Shown piece after piece: positions 1 through 7,690 of a DNA stretch of 53,124 bases. The notes under the pieces are model-generated. The model did not search any database. It saw only the letters and a program-made list of their open reading frames with translations, and was not told the DNA's origin. Each line of letters begins with the position of its first letter. Within the stretch, counting starts at the first letter, position 1. This DNA comes from Acidobacteriota bacterium (lineage in GTDB: Bacteria; Acidobacteriota; Holophagae; Holophagales; Holophagaceae), in the NCBI GenBank assembly GCA_021802985.1, contig JAJZQW010000009.1:1-53124 (forward strand). Direction: 5' to 3'. Position numbers and translations under genes: made by a program.

Positions 1-18
1 GGCCACCTTGCGGTGGCC
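1..18 (-). terminator. Likely intrinsic terminator of tRNA-Ala
   Basis: Read on the minus strand this is a perfect 7-bp stem GGCCACC/GGTGGCC closed by a GCAA tetraloop. It lies 7 nt beyond the encoded CCA end of the tRNA and is preceded by an A-rich stretch. The U-run that would confirm a terminator would fall outside the window, so the call rests on stem strength and position. Confidence 0.6.
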
Positions 19-25
19 TTCTTCT

Positions 26-101
<76 letters not shown>

Positions 102-115
102 AATCGGGAAGACCC

Positions 116-144
116 AGTATCCCACTCATTCGGGCCCTGTGCAA
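116..144 (-). promoter_or_regulatory. Promoter of tRNA-Ala
   Basis: On the minus strand, TTGCAC (-35, positions 139-144) and GATACT (-10, positions 116-121) are separated by exactly 17 nt, about 15 nt upstream of the mature tRNA. The segment after the -10 is GC-rich (GGG), as in stringently controlled stable-RNA promoters. It lies just downstream of the mltD stop codon. Confidence 0.6.
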
Positions 145-153
145 GCAGTGGAA

Positions 154-2178
154 TCAACGGGGCCTCAACCGCAGCCGCTGCCCAGGGCGGATCCGGTCGC
201 CCTTCAGCCCGTTCCAGCGCCGCAATTCGCGGATCTCCAGGTGATGTTGCCGTGCGATGGCGGCGAGGGTCTCACCGCGCTTCACCACATGGACCTCGGC
301 CCGTTCCTTCTGGGGCGCCGCGGCGGTACGGGCACCATCCGGGCTTGGCAGGCGTACGGTATCTCCGGGATGAAGCCGCTTCGCGGCCTCGGGGTTGAGG
401 CGGATGAGTTCACCCAGCGGAACGCCATGGGCACGGGCGATCCTCGCCAGGGTGTCACCGCGTCGGGCGCGGATTTTACGGGGCTGTGGCTTCCTGGTCT
501 CGACTTCGCGTGAGGATCCCGAACGGGATTCGAGGGGTGCGACGGGTGCCGGCAGGAAGGATGGTGCAGGTTCGACCACGGAAGGCGATGCGGGAACGGG
601 CGCGGGTGTCGAGTCGGGGGCCGGCGTGTGAACCGTGTCGGGCGGCGCCGGCGCAGGAAGCGTCGAGGGCAGCGTTCCAAGATTCGCTGGCCGTTTTTTG
701 GGTTCGGGAAGGGTGGCCACGTCTGCGCCCGGGAGGTAGGGCAATGCCTCCAGGGGCCGGCTGTCCATGGTCCCCCGTCGACCCCTGAGTGCCGCACCGA
801 TCTCTTCGGCAGGGGGCACCCGGAGCCGGCGCCCGGGGCGGAACTCGCGGGCGGTGAGGTTGTTTTCGGCCAGCAGGTCCTCGGGATCGACCTTCAGGCG
901 GCGGGCCACCTTCGCCAGGCTGTCCCCCCGACGGATGGTGTAGATGCGCTCTGCCCGGACCTTCCCGCCCAACCCCTTGGCCAGGGCCCGCGCGCAGACC
1001 AGGGCCTTGCCTGGGGGCACGCGCAGCGTGTACCTCCCGGGAGGAGTGGAGCCCCGCAGCAGTTCCGGGTTGAGGTGTTTCAGCGTGGCCGTGTCGGTTT
1101 CCGCCATCCGGGCCAGGGCGGCCAAGCCGGTTCTGACGGGAACGGATACCGTCTCGTAGACGAAGGGTGGCAGTGGATCGACCTGGATGCCGTAACGGTC
1201 CGGATGGCGTCCCACGAGAATGGCTGCGCAGAGTTCGGGTACATAGTTCTTGGTCTCGTTGCGCAACCACCGGGACCGGGCCATGTCCCAGAAGTTGCGC
1301 GTCCCCAGATTCTGACCCGCGCGGTCCAGGCTGAGGGGCCCCGCGTTGTAGCTGCTGACGGCCAGGTACCAGTCGCCGGTGATTTCATAGAGGCGCTTGA
1401 GATATCTTGCCGCGGCCCGGGTGGCCTTCACTGGATCGCGCCGCTCCTCCAGCCACCGGTTGTAGGTCAGGCCGTAGATCCGTCCCGTGGACCGGATGAA
1501 CTGCCACATGCCCACGGCCCGTGCCCGGCTCTTGGCCTCGTTCCGGAAGCCCGATTCGATGACGGCCAGGAAGGCCAGATCCTGAGGGATGCCCTCCTCG
1601 GCGAAGACTTGGCGGATCATGGGCATGTACATGGAGGCCCGCCCGAGGGCGTTCTCCATGAAACCCTTCTTGGTGGTGCTGAAGAGGTTGACCCAGGTCA
1701 GCACCTTGTCGTTCAAGTCGATGGGGAAGTCGTACGAGGTATCCCGCTCGGCGCGCCGGACCCGCTCGAGTTCCGCCCGCAGATCCTCACCCGTCAGGGA
1801 GACGACTTCTTCGGGTGCCTTGAGTCCAGAGTCGGGCTCGGCTTCGCCCTGGTCCGGGATCTGGGACTCCAGATCCTGGATCCGCTGCAGGAGTACCTGG
1901 ACATCGGGCTGTTTCAGGAGGCCGGTGGGCCAATCGGCCGTGAGCACATCAGCGGAATCCATGCACCGGGAGGCCGTGGCGAAATCCTCGGCATCCACGG
2001 CGCGCCCAGCCTCCTCCAGCAGCGCCTTCAGTTGGTCAATCCGGGCGGCATCCGTCTCGGGCGGAGCGGATGGCTGGACCTGCACTTGGACCGCGGGCGC
2101 CCGTACCGGCGCCTGGGCAGGTGCCTGTGCGGGAATTGTTCCCCAGGCGAGGAGGGCCGGCAGGAGGGGCCAGAACAC
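154..2178 (-). CDS. mltD: MltD-like membrane-bound lytic transglycosylase with LysM repeats
   Basis: A 674-aa exported murein hydrolase that cleaves the glycan backbone of peptidoglycan. A signal peptide occupies about residues 1-19 (ending near PAQA). The SLT domain spans about 185-325, with catalytic Glu208 in the IESGF motif, a GMWQF block at 223-227 and SSYNAGP at 275-281. LysM domains lie at about 411-455, 567-611 and 628-672, and a Pro/Ala-rich linker covers 495-550. Residues 345-390 look like a weaker LysM. The start is GTG, 7 nt after the gcvH stop, so it is probably co-transcribed with gcvT-gcvH although functionally unrelated. Three clear LysM copies is on the high side for MltD-type enzymes. 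Confidence 0.9.
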   Translation of the reverse strand: MFWPLLPALLAWGTIPAQAPAQAPVRAPAVQVQVQPSAPPETDAARIDQLKALLEEAGRAVDAEDFATASRCMDSADVLTADWPTGLLKQPDVQVLLQRIQDLESQIPDQGEAEPDSGLKAPEEVVSLTGEDLRAELERVRRAERDTSYDFPIDLNDKVLTWVNLFSTTKKGFMENALGRASMYMPMIRQVFAEEGIPQDLAFLAVIESGFRNEAKSRARAVGMWQFIRSTGRIYGLTYNRWLEERRDPVKATRAAARYLKRLYEITGDWYLAVSSYNAGPLSLDRAGQNLGTRNFWDMARSRWLRNETKNYVPELCAAILVGRHPDRYGIQVDPLPPFVYETVSVPVRTGLAALARMAETDTATLKHLNPELLRGSTPPGRYTLRVPPGKALVCARALAKGLGGKVRAERIYTIRRGDSLAKVARRLKVDPEDLLAENNLTAREFRPGRRLRVPPAEEIGAALRGRRGTMDSRPLEALPYLPGADVATLPEPKKRPANLGTLPSTLPAPAPPDTVHTPAPDSTPAPVPASPSVVEPAPSFLPAPVAPLESRSGSSREVETRKPQPRKIRARRGDTLARIARAHGVPLGELIRLNPEAAKRLHPGDTVRLPSPDGARTAAAPQKERAEVHVVKRGETLAAIARQHHLEIRELRRWNGLKGDRIRPGQRLRLRPR

Positions 2179-2184
2179 GAGGGC

Positions 2185-2571
2185 CTAGTGGCTCTCGGCG
2201 CTCACCAGGGCCTCGTAGGCCTTGGCGTCCAGCAGGTCGGCGGCCAGGGCGCCCTTCAGCCGCACCTTGACCATCCAGCCCTTGCCATAAGGATCCTCGT
2301 TCACGGCCTCCGGATGGTCCGCCAGGAGGCCATTCACTTCGAGGATCTCGGCATCGGAAGGCATGTTCAGTTCGGAGACAGTCTTCACGGACTCCACCGT
2401 GCCGAACTCCTCGCCATGGCCGATGGCCTCACCGACCTCTGGCAGATCGACAAACACCACATCGCCCAGCGCATCCTGCGCGTAGTGGGTGATGCCCACC
2501 AGGGCGGTGCCGTCGCCCGCAGGCTTCAACCACTCGTGGTCCTTGGTGTATTTCAGGTCGGCAGGAAACAT
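2185..2571 (-). CDS. gcvH: Glycine cleavage system H protein
   Basis: A 128-aa lipoyl carrier of the glycine cleavage complex, shuttling the aminomethyl group between the P and T proteins. The fold begins with the family motif KYTKDHEW, and the lipoylation site is Lys63 in ESVKTVSEL. The ATG has a good ribosome-binding site (GGAGG, 5 nt away). It follows gcvT by 41 nt. No gcvP gene is present in the window, so the P subunit(s) and the L protein must be encoded elsewhere. Confidence 0.96.
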   Translation of the reverse strand: MFPADLKYTKDHEWLKPAGDGTALVGITHYAQDALGDVVFVDLPEVGEAIGHGEEFGTVESVKTVSELNMPSDAEILEVNGLLADHPEAVNEDPYGKGWMVKVRLKGALAADLLDAKAYEALVSAESH

Positions 2572-2612
2572 GGGGCCTCCGGAGGGGTGGGCAGTTGGCG
2601 GTTGGGTGAAGG

Positions 2613-3728
2613 TTACTTGGCCCGTTTGTAGAAGGGCGTGGGGATGATTTCGGCGGCCACGGCCCGGCCGCGGATCTCGATCTGAATGCGACCGCCGGTC
2701 TTGGCCAGTTCGGTGGGCACGTAGGCCAGACCGAGGTTGATGCCGCAGGTTGGGGATGGCGCGGCACTGGTGACGAAGCCGATCTGCTTGCCGTCCTGGA
2801 CCACGGGCATGTGGTCCCGGGCGATGTCACGCTTCTCAAGGGTCTTGAAGCCCACCAGCTTGCGGGGGGCGGGGGCGGCCTTGGCGGCCAGCAGGGCGGC
2901 GCGGCCGATGAAGTCCCCCTTGTCCAGCTTCACGATCCAGGCCAGCCCGGCTTCCAGGGCGTGGATGGTGTCGTCGATCTCGTGACCGTAGAGGGCCATC
3001 TTGCATTCCAGGCGGAGCGTGTTCCGGCAGCCCAGGCCCGCCGGCAGCAGCCCCTGGGGCGTCCCGGCCGCCATCACGGCATTCCAGAGGCGCTCGGTGT
3101 CGCCTGCGGCGCAGTAGAGTTCGAACCCGTCCTCGCCGGTGTAGCCGGTGCGGCTGATGAGGCACTTGATCCCGGCCACCTCGCCGTGGGTGAAGAAGTA
3201 GTAGCCGATGGGCTCCAGCGGTGTCTTCGTCAGGGGCTGGAGGATGCTCACCGACAGCGGCCCCTGCAGGGCGATCTGGCCGGTGGCGGGACTCTCATTC
3301 ACCACGGTGCAGTCGTAGCCCTTGGCGTGCTGCTGCACCCAGGCGAAGTCCTTGTCAGAGTTGCCCGCGTTCACCACCAGCAGAAACTCCTGCTCGCCCT
3401 CGCGGTAGACCAGCAGGTCATCCACAAAGGTGCCGTTCTCGTAGAGGAAGGCGGTGTAGTGGACCTGCCCGATGGCCAGCTTGGACACAGCGTTGGGCGT
3501 CAGGTGCTCCACCAGGGCCAGGGCGCCGGGGCCCTTCACGCGGATCTCACCCATGTGGCTCACGTCGAAGAGGCCGGCCCGGGTCCGGACCGCCTCGTGC
3601 TCCGCGAGGATGCCCGCCGGGTACTGCACCGGCATGTCCCAGCCCCCGAAATCCACCATCTTCGCGATCAGGGCCCGGTGGGCAGCGTTGAGGGGCGTCT
3701 TCATCAGCTCGACGGCGGTGTTGGACAT
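2613..3728 (-). CDS. gcvT: Aminomethyltransferase, glycine cleavage T protein
   Basis: A 371-aa tetrahydrofolate-dependent enzyme releasing ammonia from the aminomethyl-lipoyl H protein and producing 5,10-methylene-THF. Family blocks are clear: FGGWDMPVQY near the N-terminus, the GLFDVSHMGE folate-binding block, SRTGYTGEDGFE in the middle, and a C-terminal GCV_T beta-barrel. The ATG has GGGAG 5 nt upstream. Only 25 nt separate it from the upstream sfsA stop, so there is no room for a glycine riboswitch. A TAGACT element overlapping the sfsA stop may drive the gcvT-gcvH-mltD operon. Confidence 0.96.
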   Translation of the reverse strand: MSNTAVELMKTPLNAAHRALIAKMVDFGGWDMPVQYPAGILAEHEAVRTRAGLFDVSHMGEIRVKGPGALALVEHLTPNAVSKLAIGQVHYTAFLYENGTFVDDLLVYREGEQEFLLVVNAGNSDKDFAWVQQHAKGYDCTVVNESPATGQIALQGPLSVSILQPLTKTPLEPIGYYFFTHGEVAGIKCLISRTGYTGEDGFELYCAAGDTERLWNAVMAAGTPQGLLPAGLGCRNTLRLECKMALYGHEIDDTIHALEAGLAWIVKLDKGDFIGRAALLAAKAAPAPRKLVGFKTLEKRDIARDHMPVVQDGKQIGFVTSAAPSPTCGINLGLAYVPTELAKTGGRIQIEIRGRAVAAEIIPTPFYKRAK

Positions 3729-3750
3729 GGGAACTCCCGGGAGAAATCCC

Positions 3751-3756
3751 AGTCTA
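3751..3756 (-). promoter_or_regulatory. Candidate -10 element of gcvT operon
   Basis: TAGACT followed by GGG on the minus strand, 22 nt upstream of the gcvT ATG. Its first three bases are the TAG stop codon of sfsA. TTCTGC lies 17 nt upstream as a poor -35. The same TAGACTGG octamer precedes kdsB, trxB and the glutaryl-CoA dehydrogenase gene, which is the main reason to call it. Confidence 0.5.
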
Positions 3757-4503
3757 GCGCCGCGGCTGCCACGGCAGAAGACCCGGGAGTTCCCAGCGCA
3801 GACGCCAGAGACCGCCGGAATCCGGGGTTGTGACCATGCGCACAGCCAGGGGAAGCACCGTCACGCCGGCTTCCACGGCCCGATCGAGCTCCGCGGCGTA
3901 GACGGGGTCGATGTCACGGGCAGCGTCAAAGGCAGATACATCCGCACGATGGATGAAGAAGGCGATGGCCGCACGGTGCCCCGCCCGCACCATGGCCTGG
4001 AGCTCGCGCAGGTGCTTGGTTCCCCGCTCGGTGACAGCATCCGGGAAGCGGACCCAGGCTCCGTCCTTCAGGGTCGCGTTCTTCACTTCAATGAAGACCT
4101 GCAGGCCCTCGCCATCCAGGGCCAGCACATCAATGCGGCTGTTTTCGGCGCCGTATTTCACCTCTGTTCTCACGCTGTGCAACCCCGGGAGCCCCGGCAG
4201 GGCGTCCCGCCGGGCGGCCTCGGCCACCACCCGATTGGGCATGCCCGTATCCACGCCGATCCAGTTGCCGGGGCTCCGTTCGGAGGCCAGCCAGGTGAAC
4301 TTCAACTTCCGATCTGGGTTGGTGGCGCGCTCCAGCAGCACCCGGTCCCCTGGCTCCCAACAGGTCTTCATGGAGCCGGTGTTGGTGCTATGGACCGTGA
4401 TGGTGGATCCGTCCTCCAGGTGGACGTCCGCCAGAAACCGCTTGTAGCGCTGGATCAGCGTGCCCAGGACCAGGCCATCCTTCTCGATGAGGGGACCGTT
4501 CAC
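3754..4503 (-). CDS. sfsA: SfsA-family protein (sugar fermentation stimulation protein homologue)
   Basis: A 249-aa SfsA-family protein. Family hallmarks are LIQRYKRFLADV near the N-terminus, NTGSM, PNRVV, and the nuclease-like core SRIDVLAL..VFIEVKNATL..FPDAVTERGTKHL with Asp/Glu/Lys residues resembling a PD-(D/E)XK site. The cellular role is unclear; the E. coli protein was described as a maltose-gene regulator and DNA binder, while the fold suggests a nuclease. The GTG start overlaps the gmhB stop (GTGA), indicating translational coupling. Confidence 0.93.
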   Translation of the reverse strand: MNGPLIEKDGLVLGTLIQRYKRFLADVHLEDGSTITVHSTNTGSMKTCWEPGDRVLLERATNPDRKLKFTWLASERSPGNWIGVDTGMPNRVVAEAARRDALPGLPGLHSVRTEVKYGAENSRIDVLALDGEGLQVFIEVKNATLKDGAWVRFPDAVTERGTKHLRELQAMVRAGHRAAIAFFIHRADVSAFDAARDIDPVYAAELDRAVEAGVTVLPLAVRMVTTPDSGGLWRLRWELPGLLPWQPRR

Positions 4504-5051
4504 GGCCAGGTGGCCAGGATGCGGTCCACCGCTTCAGCCAGATCCATGGCCACGAGATCGGCTCCCGCGGCATCCACGGAGTGGCCGTACCCCGTGCGGA
4601 CGAGGGCCACCCGGCACCCGGCCCGGCGACCCGCTTCCAGATCCACGGCCTTGTCCCCCACCATCCAGGAGCGACTCAGATCCAGTCCGTGCTCCTCGGC
4701 AGCCCGCAGGAGCATGCCTGGATTGGGCTTGCGATCCGGATGGTCCGCCACCGCGTACTCGCCCTGCCCCAGCTCGTGGTGGGGCGAGGCGTAGACCGCA
4801 TCGATCCTGGCGTTCTCCAGCGCCAGGAAGGTGTCCATCCGGCTCATGACCGCCGCGAAATCCTGCCAATTGTATTTGCCCCGGCCGATGCCGCTCTGGT
4901 TCGTAACCACCACCACGGGAATGCCCCGAGTGTTGAGCCGCGCCACCGCGGCCGCGGATCCGGGAATGAGGGCCAGCTGCTCCGGGTCGCAGAGATAATC
5001 CACCTCCTCGTTGAGGGTGCCATCGCGATCGAGGAATACGGCCGGTTTCAC
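4500..5051 (-). CDS. gmhB: HAD phosphatase, GmhB-like (heptose 1,7-bisphosphate 7-phosphatase)
   Basis: A 183-aa HAD-superfamily phosphatase of the GmhB/HisB-N type, presumed to remove the 7-phosphate from D-glycero-manno-heptose 1,7-bisphosphate in LPS heptose synthesis. Motif I is FLDRDGT (Asp8, Asp10), motif II is VVTNQSG, the RKPNPGM block carries Lys108, and motif IV is MVGDKAVD. The family's zinc-binding Cys residues are replaced: the CPHH region reads SPHH (Ser89) and the CxCRKP region reads HPDRKP (His104, Asp106). Substrate is therefore less certain than the fold. The GTG start has GGAG 7 nt upstream. kdsB and lptD elsewhere in the window support LPS production. Confidence 0.8.
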   Translation of the reverse strand: MKPAVFLDRDGTLNEEVDYLCDPEQLALIPGSAAAVARLNTRGIPVVVVTNQSGIGRGKYNWQDFAAVMSRMDTFLALENARIDAVYASPHHELGQGEYAVADHPDRKPNPGMLLRAAEEHGLDLSRSWMVGDKAVDLEAGRRAGCRVALVRTGYGHSVDAAGADLVAMDLAEAVDRILATWP

Positions 5052-5069
5052 AGAGGCGCTCCAGGGGCA

Positions 5070-5075
5070 AGTCTA
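5070..5075 (-). promoter_or_regulatory. Candidate -10 element of gmhB-sfsA
   Basis: TAGACT on the minus strand 18 nt before the gmhB GTG, in the 130-nt divergent region between gmhB and the CoA-transferase gene. No convincing -35 is visible. The rest of this divergent region holds no gene I can support. Confidence 0.4.
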
Positions 5076-5181
5076 TCCCCCCAGTTTGCCAGGGGCCCAC
5101 CCACAGAACCTGTCATAACGTGAGTCTCGTCTCCCCGTGGCCATGGATGGCACACTGACGGGGCACCTCCGAGGACCCCCG

Positions 5182-5898
5182 ATGATCGACAAGCGCGTGG
5201 CCACCGCCTTCGAAGCCGTGAGCGACATCCCCGACGGCGCCCACGTGGCCGTGGGTGGCTTCGGACTCTGCGGCATCCCTGAACACCTCATCGCGGCCCT
5301 GGCCCAGCGCGGCGTGACCGGCCTCACCTGCTACTCCAACAACGCCGGCGTGGACGACTTCGGTCTGGGGATCCTGCTCCGGAACCGCCAGATCCGGAAG
5401 ATGGTCAGCAGCTACGTGGGCGAGAACGCCGAGTTCGAGCGCCAGTTCCTGCATGGCGAGCTCGAAGTGGAGTTGGTTCCGCAGGGCACCCTCGCCGAGC
5501 GCATGCGGGCTGGCGGGGCGGGCATTCCCGCCTTCTTCACGCCCACCGGAGCGGGCACGAAGGTGGCGGAGGGCAAGGAGACACGGATCCTCCGTGGCCG
5601 TGAATGCGTGCTGGAGGCGGGCATCTTCGCGGATTTCGCCCTGGTGAAGGCCTGGAAGGCGGATCGTCTGGGCAATCTGGTCTATCGGAAGACCGCCAGG
5701 AACTTCAATCCCATGGCGGCCACCTGTGGGAAGGTGTGCATCGCGGAAGTGGAAGAGATTGTCGAAGTGGGCGGGCTGGACCCCGATCAGGTCCATACGC
5801 CAGGCATCTTCGTGCATCGCCTGGTGCTTGGAATGGACTACCAGAAGCGCATCGAGAAGGTCGTCACGCGCTTGGGCGCTAATCCATCGGAAGGCTGA
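5182..5898 (+). CDS. scoA: 3-oxoacid CoA-transferase, alpha subunit (orphan)
   Basis: A 238-aa subunit A of a succinyl-CoA:3-ketoacid / acetate CoA-transferase (CoA_trans family I). Typical alpha-subunit blocks are present: [10 protein letters not shown] near residues 24-33, [19 protein letters not shown] and [12 protein letters not shown]. The ATG at 5182 is preferred over an in-frame one 45 nt upstream because GAGG lies 7 nt before it. The catalytic Glu of this enzyme class sits in the beta subunit, normally encoded directly downstream. Here the next gene is convergent and overlaps the 3' end by 20 nt, so no scoB is present. The subunit may pair with a beta subunit encoded elsewhere. Confidence 0.9.
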   Translation: MIDKRVATAFEAVSDIPDGAHVAVGGFGLCGIPEHLIAALAQRGVTGLTCYSNNAGVDDFGLGILLRNRQIRKMVSSYVGENAEFERQFLHGELEVELVPQGTLAERMRAGGAGIPAFFTPTGAGTKVAEGKETRILRGRECVLEAGIFADFALVKAWKADRLGNLVYRKTARNFNPMAATCGKVCIAEVEEIVEVGGLDPDQVHTPGIFVHRLVLGMDYQKRIEKVVTRLGANPSEG

Positions 5899-7690
5899 GC
5901 CGGACTCGCGTTCCCCTGGCAGTATTTTCGATCTCCACGGTCCCCTGGTAGGCGCCGATCAGCTGGGCGCAGGCCGGAAGGCCAGGCCCCGACTGCCGCC
6001 CAGGGGCCTCCGTCGGCAGATGCCGCAGCCTGGAGAAGGGCTCGAAGGCCTGGGCCAGCGCCGCTTCCGAGATCGGCCCGCCATCGTCTTCAAGCTCGAG
6101 CCGGAAGTGGCTTTGGCCACCCCACGTGCGGATGCGGAGCTGCGTCGAGGGGCCCGTCAGTGCGTGCCCGGCCAGGTGGGTTAGAATTTCTGCAAAGTCC
6201 TGGTACACCCCGAAGAGAAGATCCCGGCCGGCCTGGAGGTTCAGGTCGGTGACCAGCCTCTCGGGAAGGCTTCCCTCCGCCTTCATCAGATCGAGTTCCT
6301 GCCGGATGAGGCTGTGGATGTGGATCCACTCGGGCGTGCTGGCCTCTCCCGGTCCGGCGCGCCTCAGAAGGGCCTTCACCAGGCCCTCCACTTCCTCGAT
6401 GGCTGCATGGATCTCTCCCATGGAGCGGTGGCATTCGAGCCGCTCCTCCGGCGGCGGCCCGTCCTGGCGGTTCATGAAGGCCTCCAGGGCCACCGTTTCA
6501 GACTGGAGGGTCTGCACGGGGGCCTGAAGACGCTGGGCCATGTTGAGGAAGAGACCGCCCAGAACCGTCTTCCGATCCTGGGCGCCGAGCGCCTTCTGCG
6601 CCTTCTGGATGTCCACGTAGGCCGTTTCCAGGCGCTCATAGCTGGTTCCCAGGGCGCGGCTGGCCTCATCCAGATGGCGGATCAGCTCTGCGTTTTCGAG
6701 ACTAACGAGGAGCAGTCCCGCATGGAGGGCCGTGAGTTCGCCCTCGAAGGGAAGAAAGGGGCGCTCACGGGCTGCGGCGAGAAACCCCCAGAGGCCTCCC
6801 TCCTCGGTCTGGCCATGGAGCGGGAGGAGGAGTCCGTCCCCGCGCGGGTCCCAGTATTCCGACTCGATCCCCGCTTCCCATAAAAGGGACTGGCGAAGCT
6901 CCCGTCCAGATAGGGGAATGCCCATGGGAAGCCCGGCCATGCGCTGAATCATCGGATGGTCTGCCGAAAGGGCGGGCGCTTCCTGGAATCCACCGGGGCC
7001 CCAGCCCAGGCCCTGGAAGTAGCCTCCGCTGGTGTGCAGCCGATAGGCCTTCAGGCGCTCCAGCCCCAGATCCGCCTGGAGCTGTTCCAGCACCCGGACG
7101 AGAATCTCGGACGAATCCCGCATGGGAATGATGTCCCGGCTCAGGGAGAGCAGCCTGGAGAGCAGGCGATTCCTCTGTTCCAGGGCCGACTGGGCCTCCA
7201 GGAGCTTCTCGTTCGACTGCTGGGCCTGCCTCAGCTGAGTCTCGAGGTGCTCGACCACCTGCTGGCTGAACTGCCGGAGGGCTTCTCCCTCGCGCCCCTG
7301 CTCCAACCTGTCCCGCCTCCCCCCGAGGTAGGCCTCCACCTGCCCCACGAAGAGGAAGGGATCGATGGGTTTGGAGATGAAGCCGTCACAGCCCGTCACC
7401 AGGGCCGTCTCCCGGTCGCTGCGCATGGTCTTCGCCGTGAGCGCGATGATGAGCAGGCCCGCCAGCTCTGTGCTCTGCCGGAGTTTGGTCGCCACCTCGA
7501 AGCCCGAGAGTCCGGGGAGATTGATGTCCAGGAGGACGAGGGCCGGCTTCAGGGCAAGCGCCATCCCGAAACCCTTGAGACCGTCCTCCGCCCAGTGCAT
7601 CTCGTAACCGGCCTGGGACAAGAGCCGCTGGACCAGGCGCCAGTTCATGGCGTTGTCCTCGATGCAGAGGATCCGGATCGGTGCGCTCAT
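5879..7690 (-). CDS. Receiver domain protein with GAF-like and degenerate histidine-kinase region
   Basis: 603 aa. An N-terminal receiver domain (1-125) is intact: acidic Glu11/Asp12, phospho-acceptor Asp55, Thr85 and Lys108. A short coiled coil (about 140-185) leads to a GAF-like region (about 185-335), then a HisKA/HATPase-like C-terminus (about 370-603). The H-box reads NMAQRLQAP, with Gln386 where the autophosphorylated His belongs. The ATP-binding boxes are also eroded (EDDGGPI for the G1 box, SGPGLPA for the G2 box). It is probably an output or scaffold protein rather than an active kinase. It starts inside the stop of the upstream sensor kinase (4-nt ATGA overlap), which may be its phosphodonor. 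Confidence 0.85.
   Translation of the reverse strand: MSAPIRILCIEDNAMNWRLVQRLLSQAGYEMHWAEDGLKGFGMALALKPALVLLDINLPGLSGFEVATKLRQSTELAGLLIIALTAKTMRSDRETALVTGCDGFISKPIDPFLFVGQVEAYLGGRRDRLEQGREGEALRQFSQQVVEHLETQLRQAQQSNEKLLEAQSALEQRNRLLSRLLSLSRDIIPMRDSSEILVRVLEQLQADLGLERLKAYRLHTSGGYFQGLGWGPGGFQEAPALSADHPMIQRMAGLPMGIPLSGRELRQSLLWEAGIESEYWDPRGDGLLLPLHGQTEEGGLWGFLAAARERPFLPFEGELTALHAGLLLVSLENAELIRHLDEASRALGTSYERLETAYVDIQKAQKALGAQDRKTVLGGLFLNMAQRLQAPVQTLQSETVALEAFMNRQDGPPPEERLECHRSMGEIHAAIEEVEGLVKALLRRAGPGEASTPEWIHIHSLIRQELDLMKAEGSLPERLVTDLNLQAGRDLLFGVYQDFAEILTHLAGHALTGPSTQLRIRTWGGQSHFRLELEDDGGPISEAALAQAFEPFSRLRHLPTEAPGRQSGPGLPACAQLIGAYQGTVEIENTARGTRVRLSLPMD

Noticed and set aside
628..2631. A 667-codon open frame on the plus strand opposite mltD-gcvH
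   Set aside because: It is antisense to clear genes, has no recognisable domain, and its length follows from codon bias in GC-rich DNA. The same applies to the long antisense frames at 14541-16190, 23612-25933, 29649-31241 and 46567-48348.
3729..3753. Possible glycine riboswitch before gcvT
   Set aside because: Only 25 nt separate gcvT from sfsA and no glycine-aptamer features are present.
5105..5125. CTGTCATAACG as an E. coli-type Pho box before scoA
   Set aside because: Only one half-site matches; the second, 11 bp on, does not, and it differs from the GTTACA form found at the phosphate genes.
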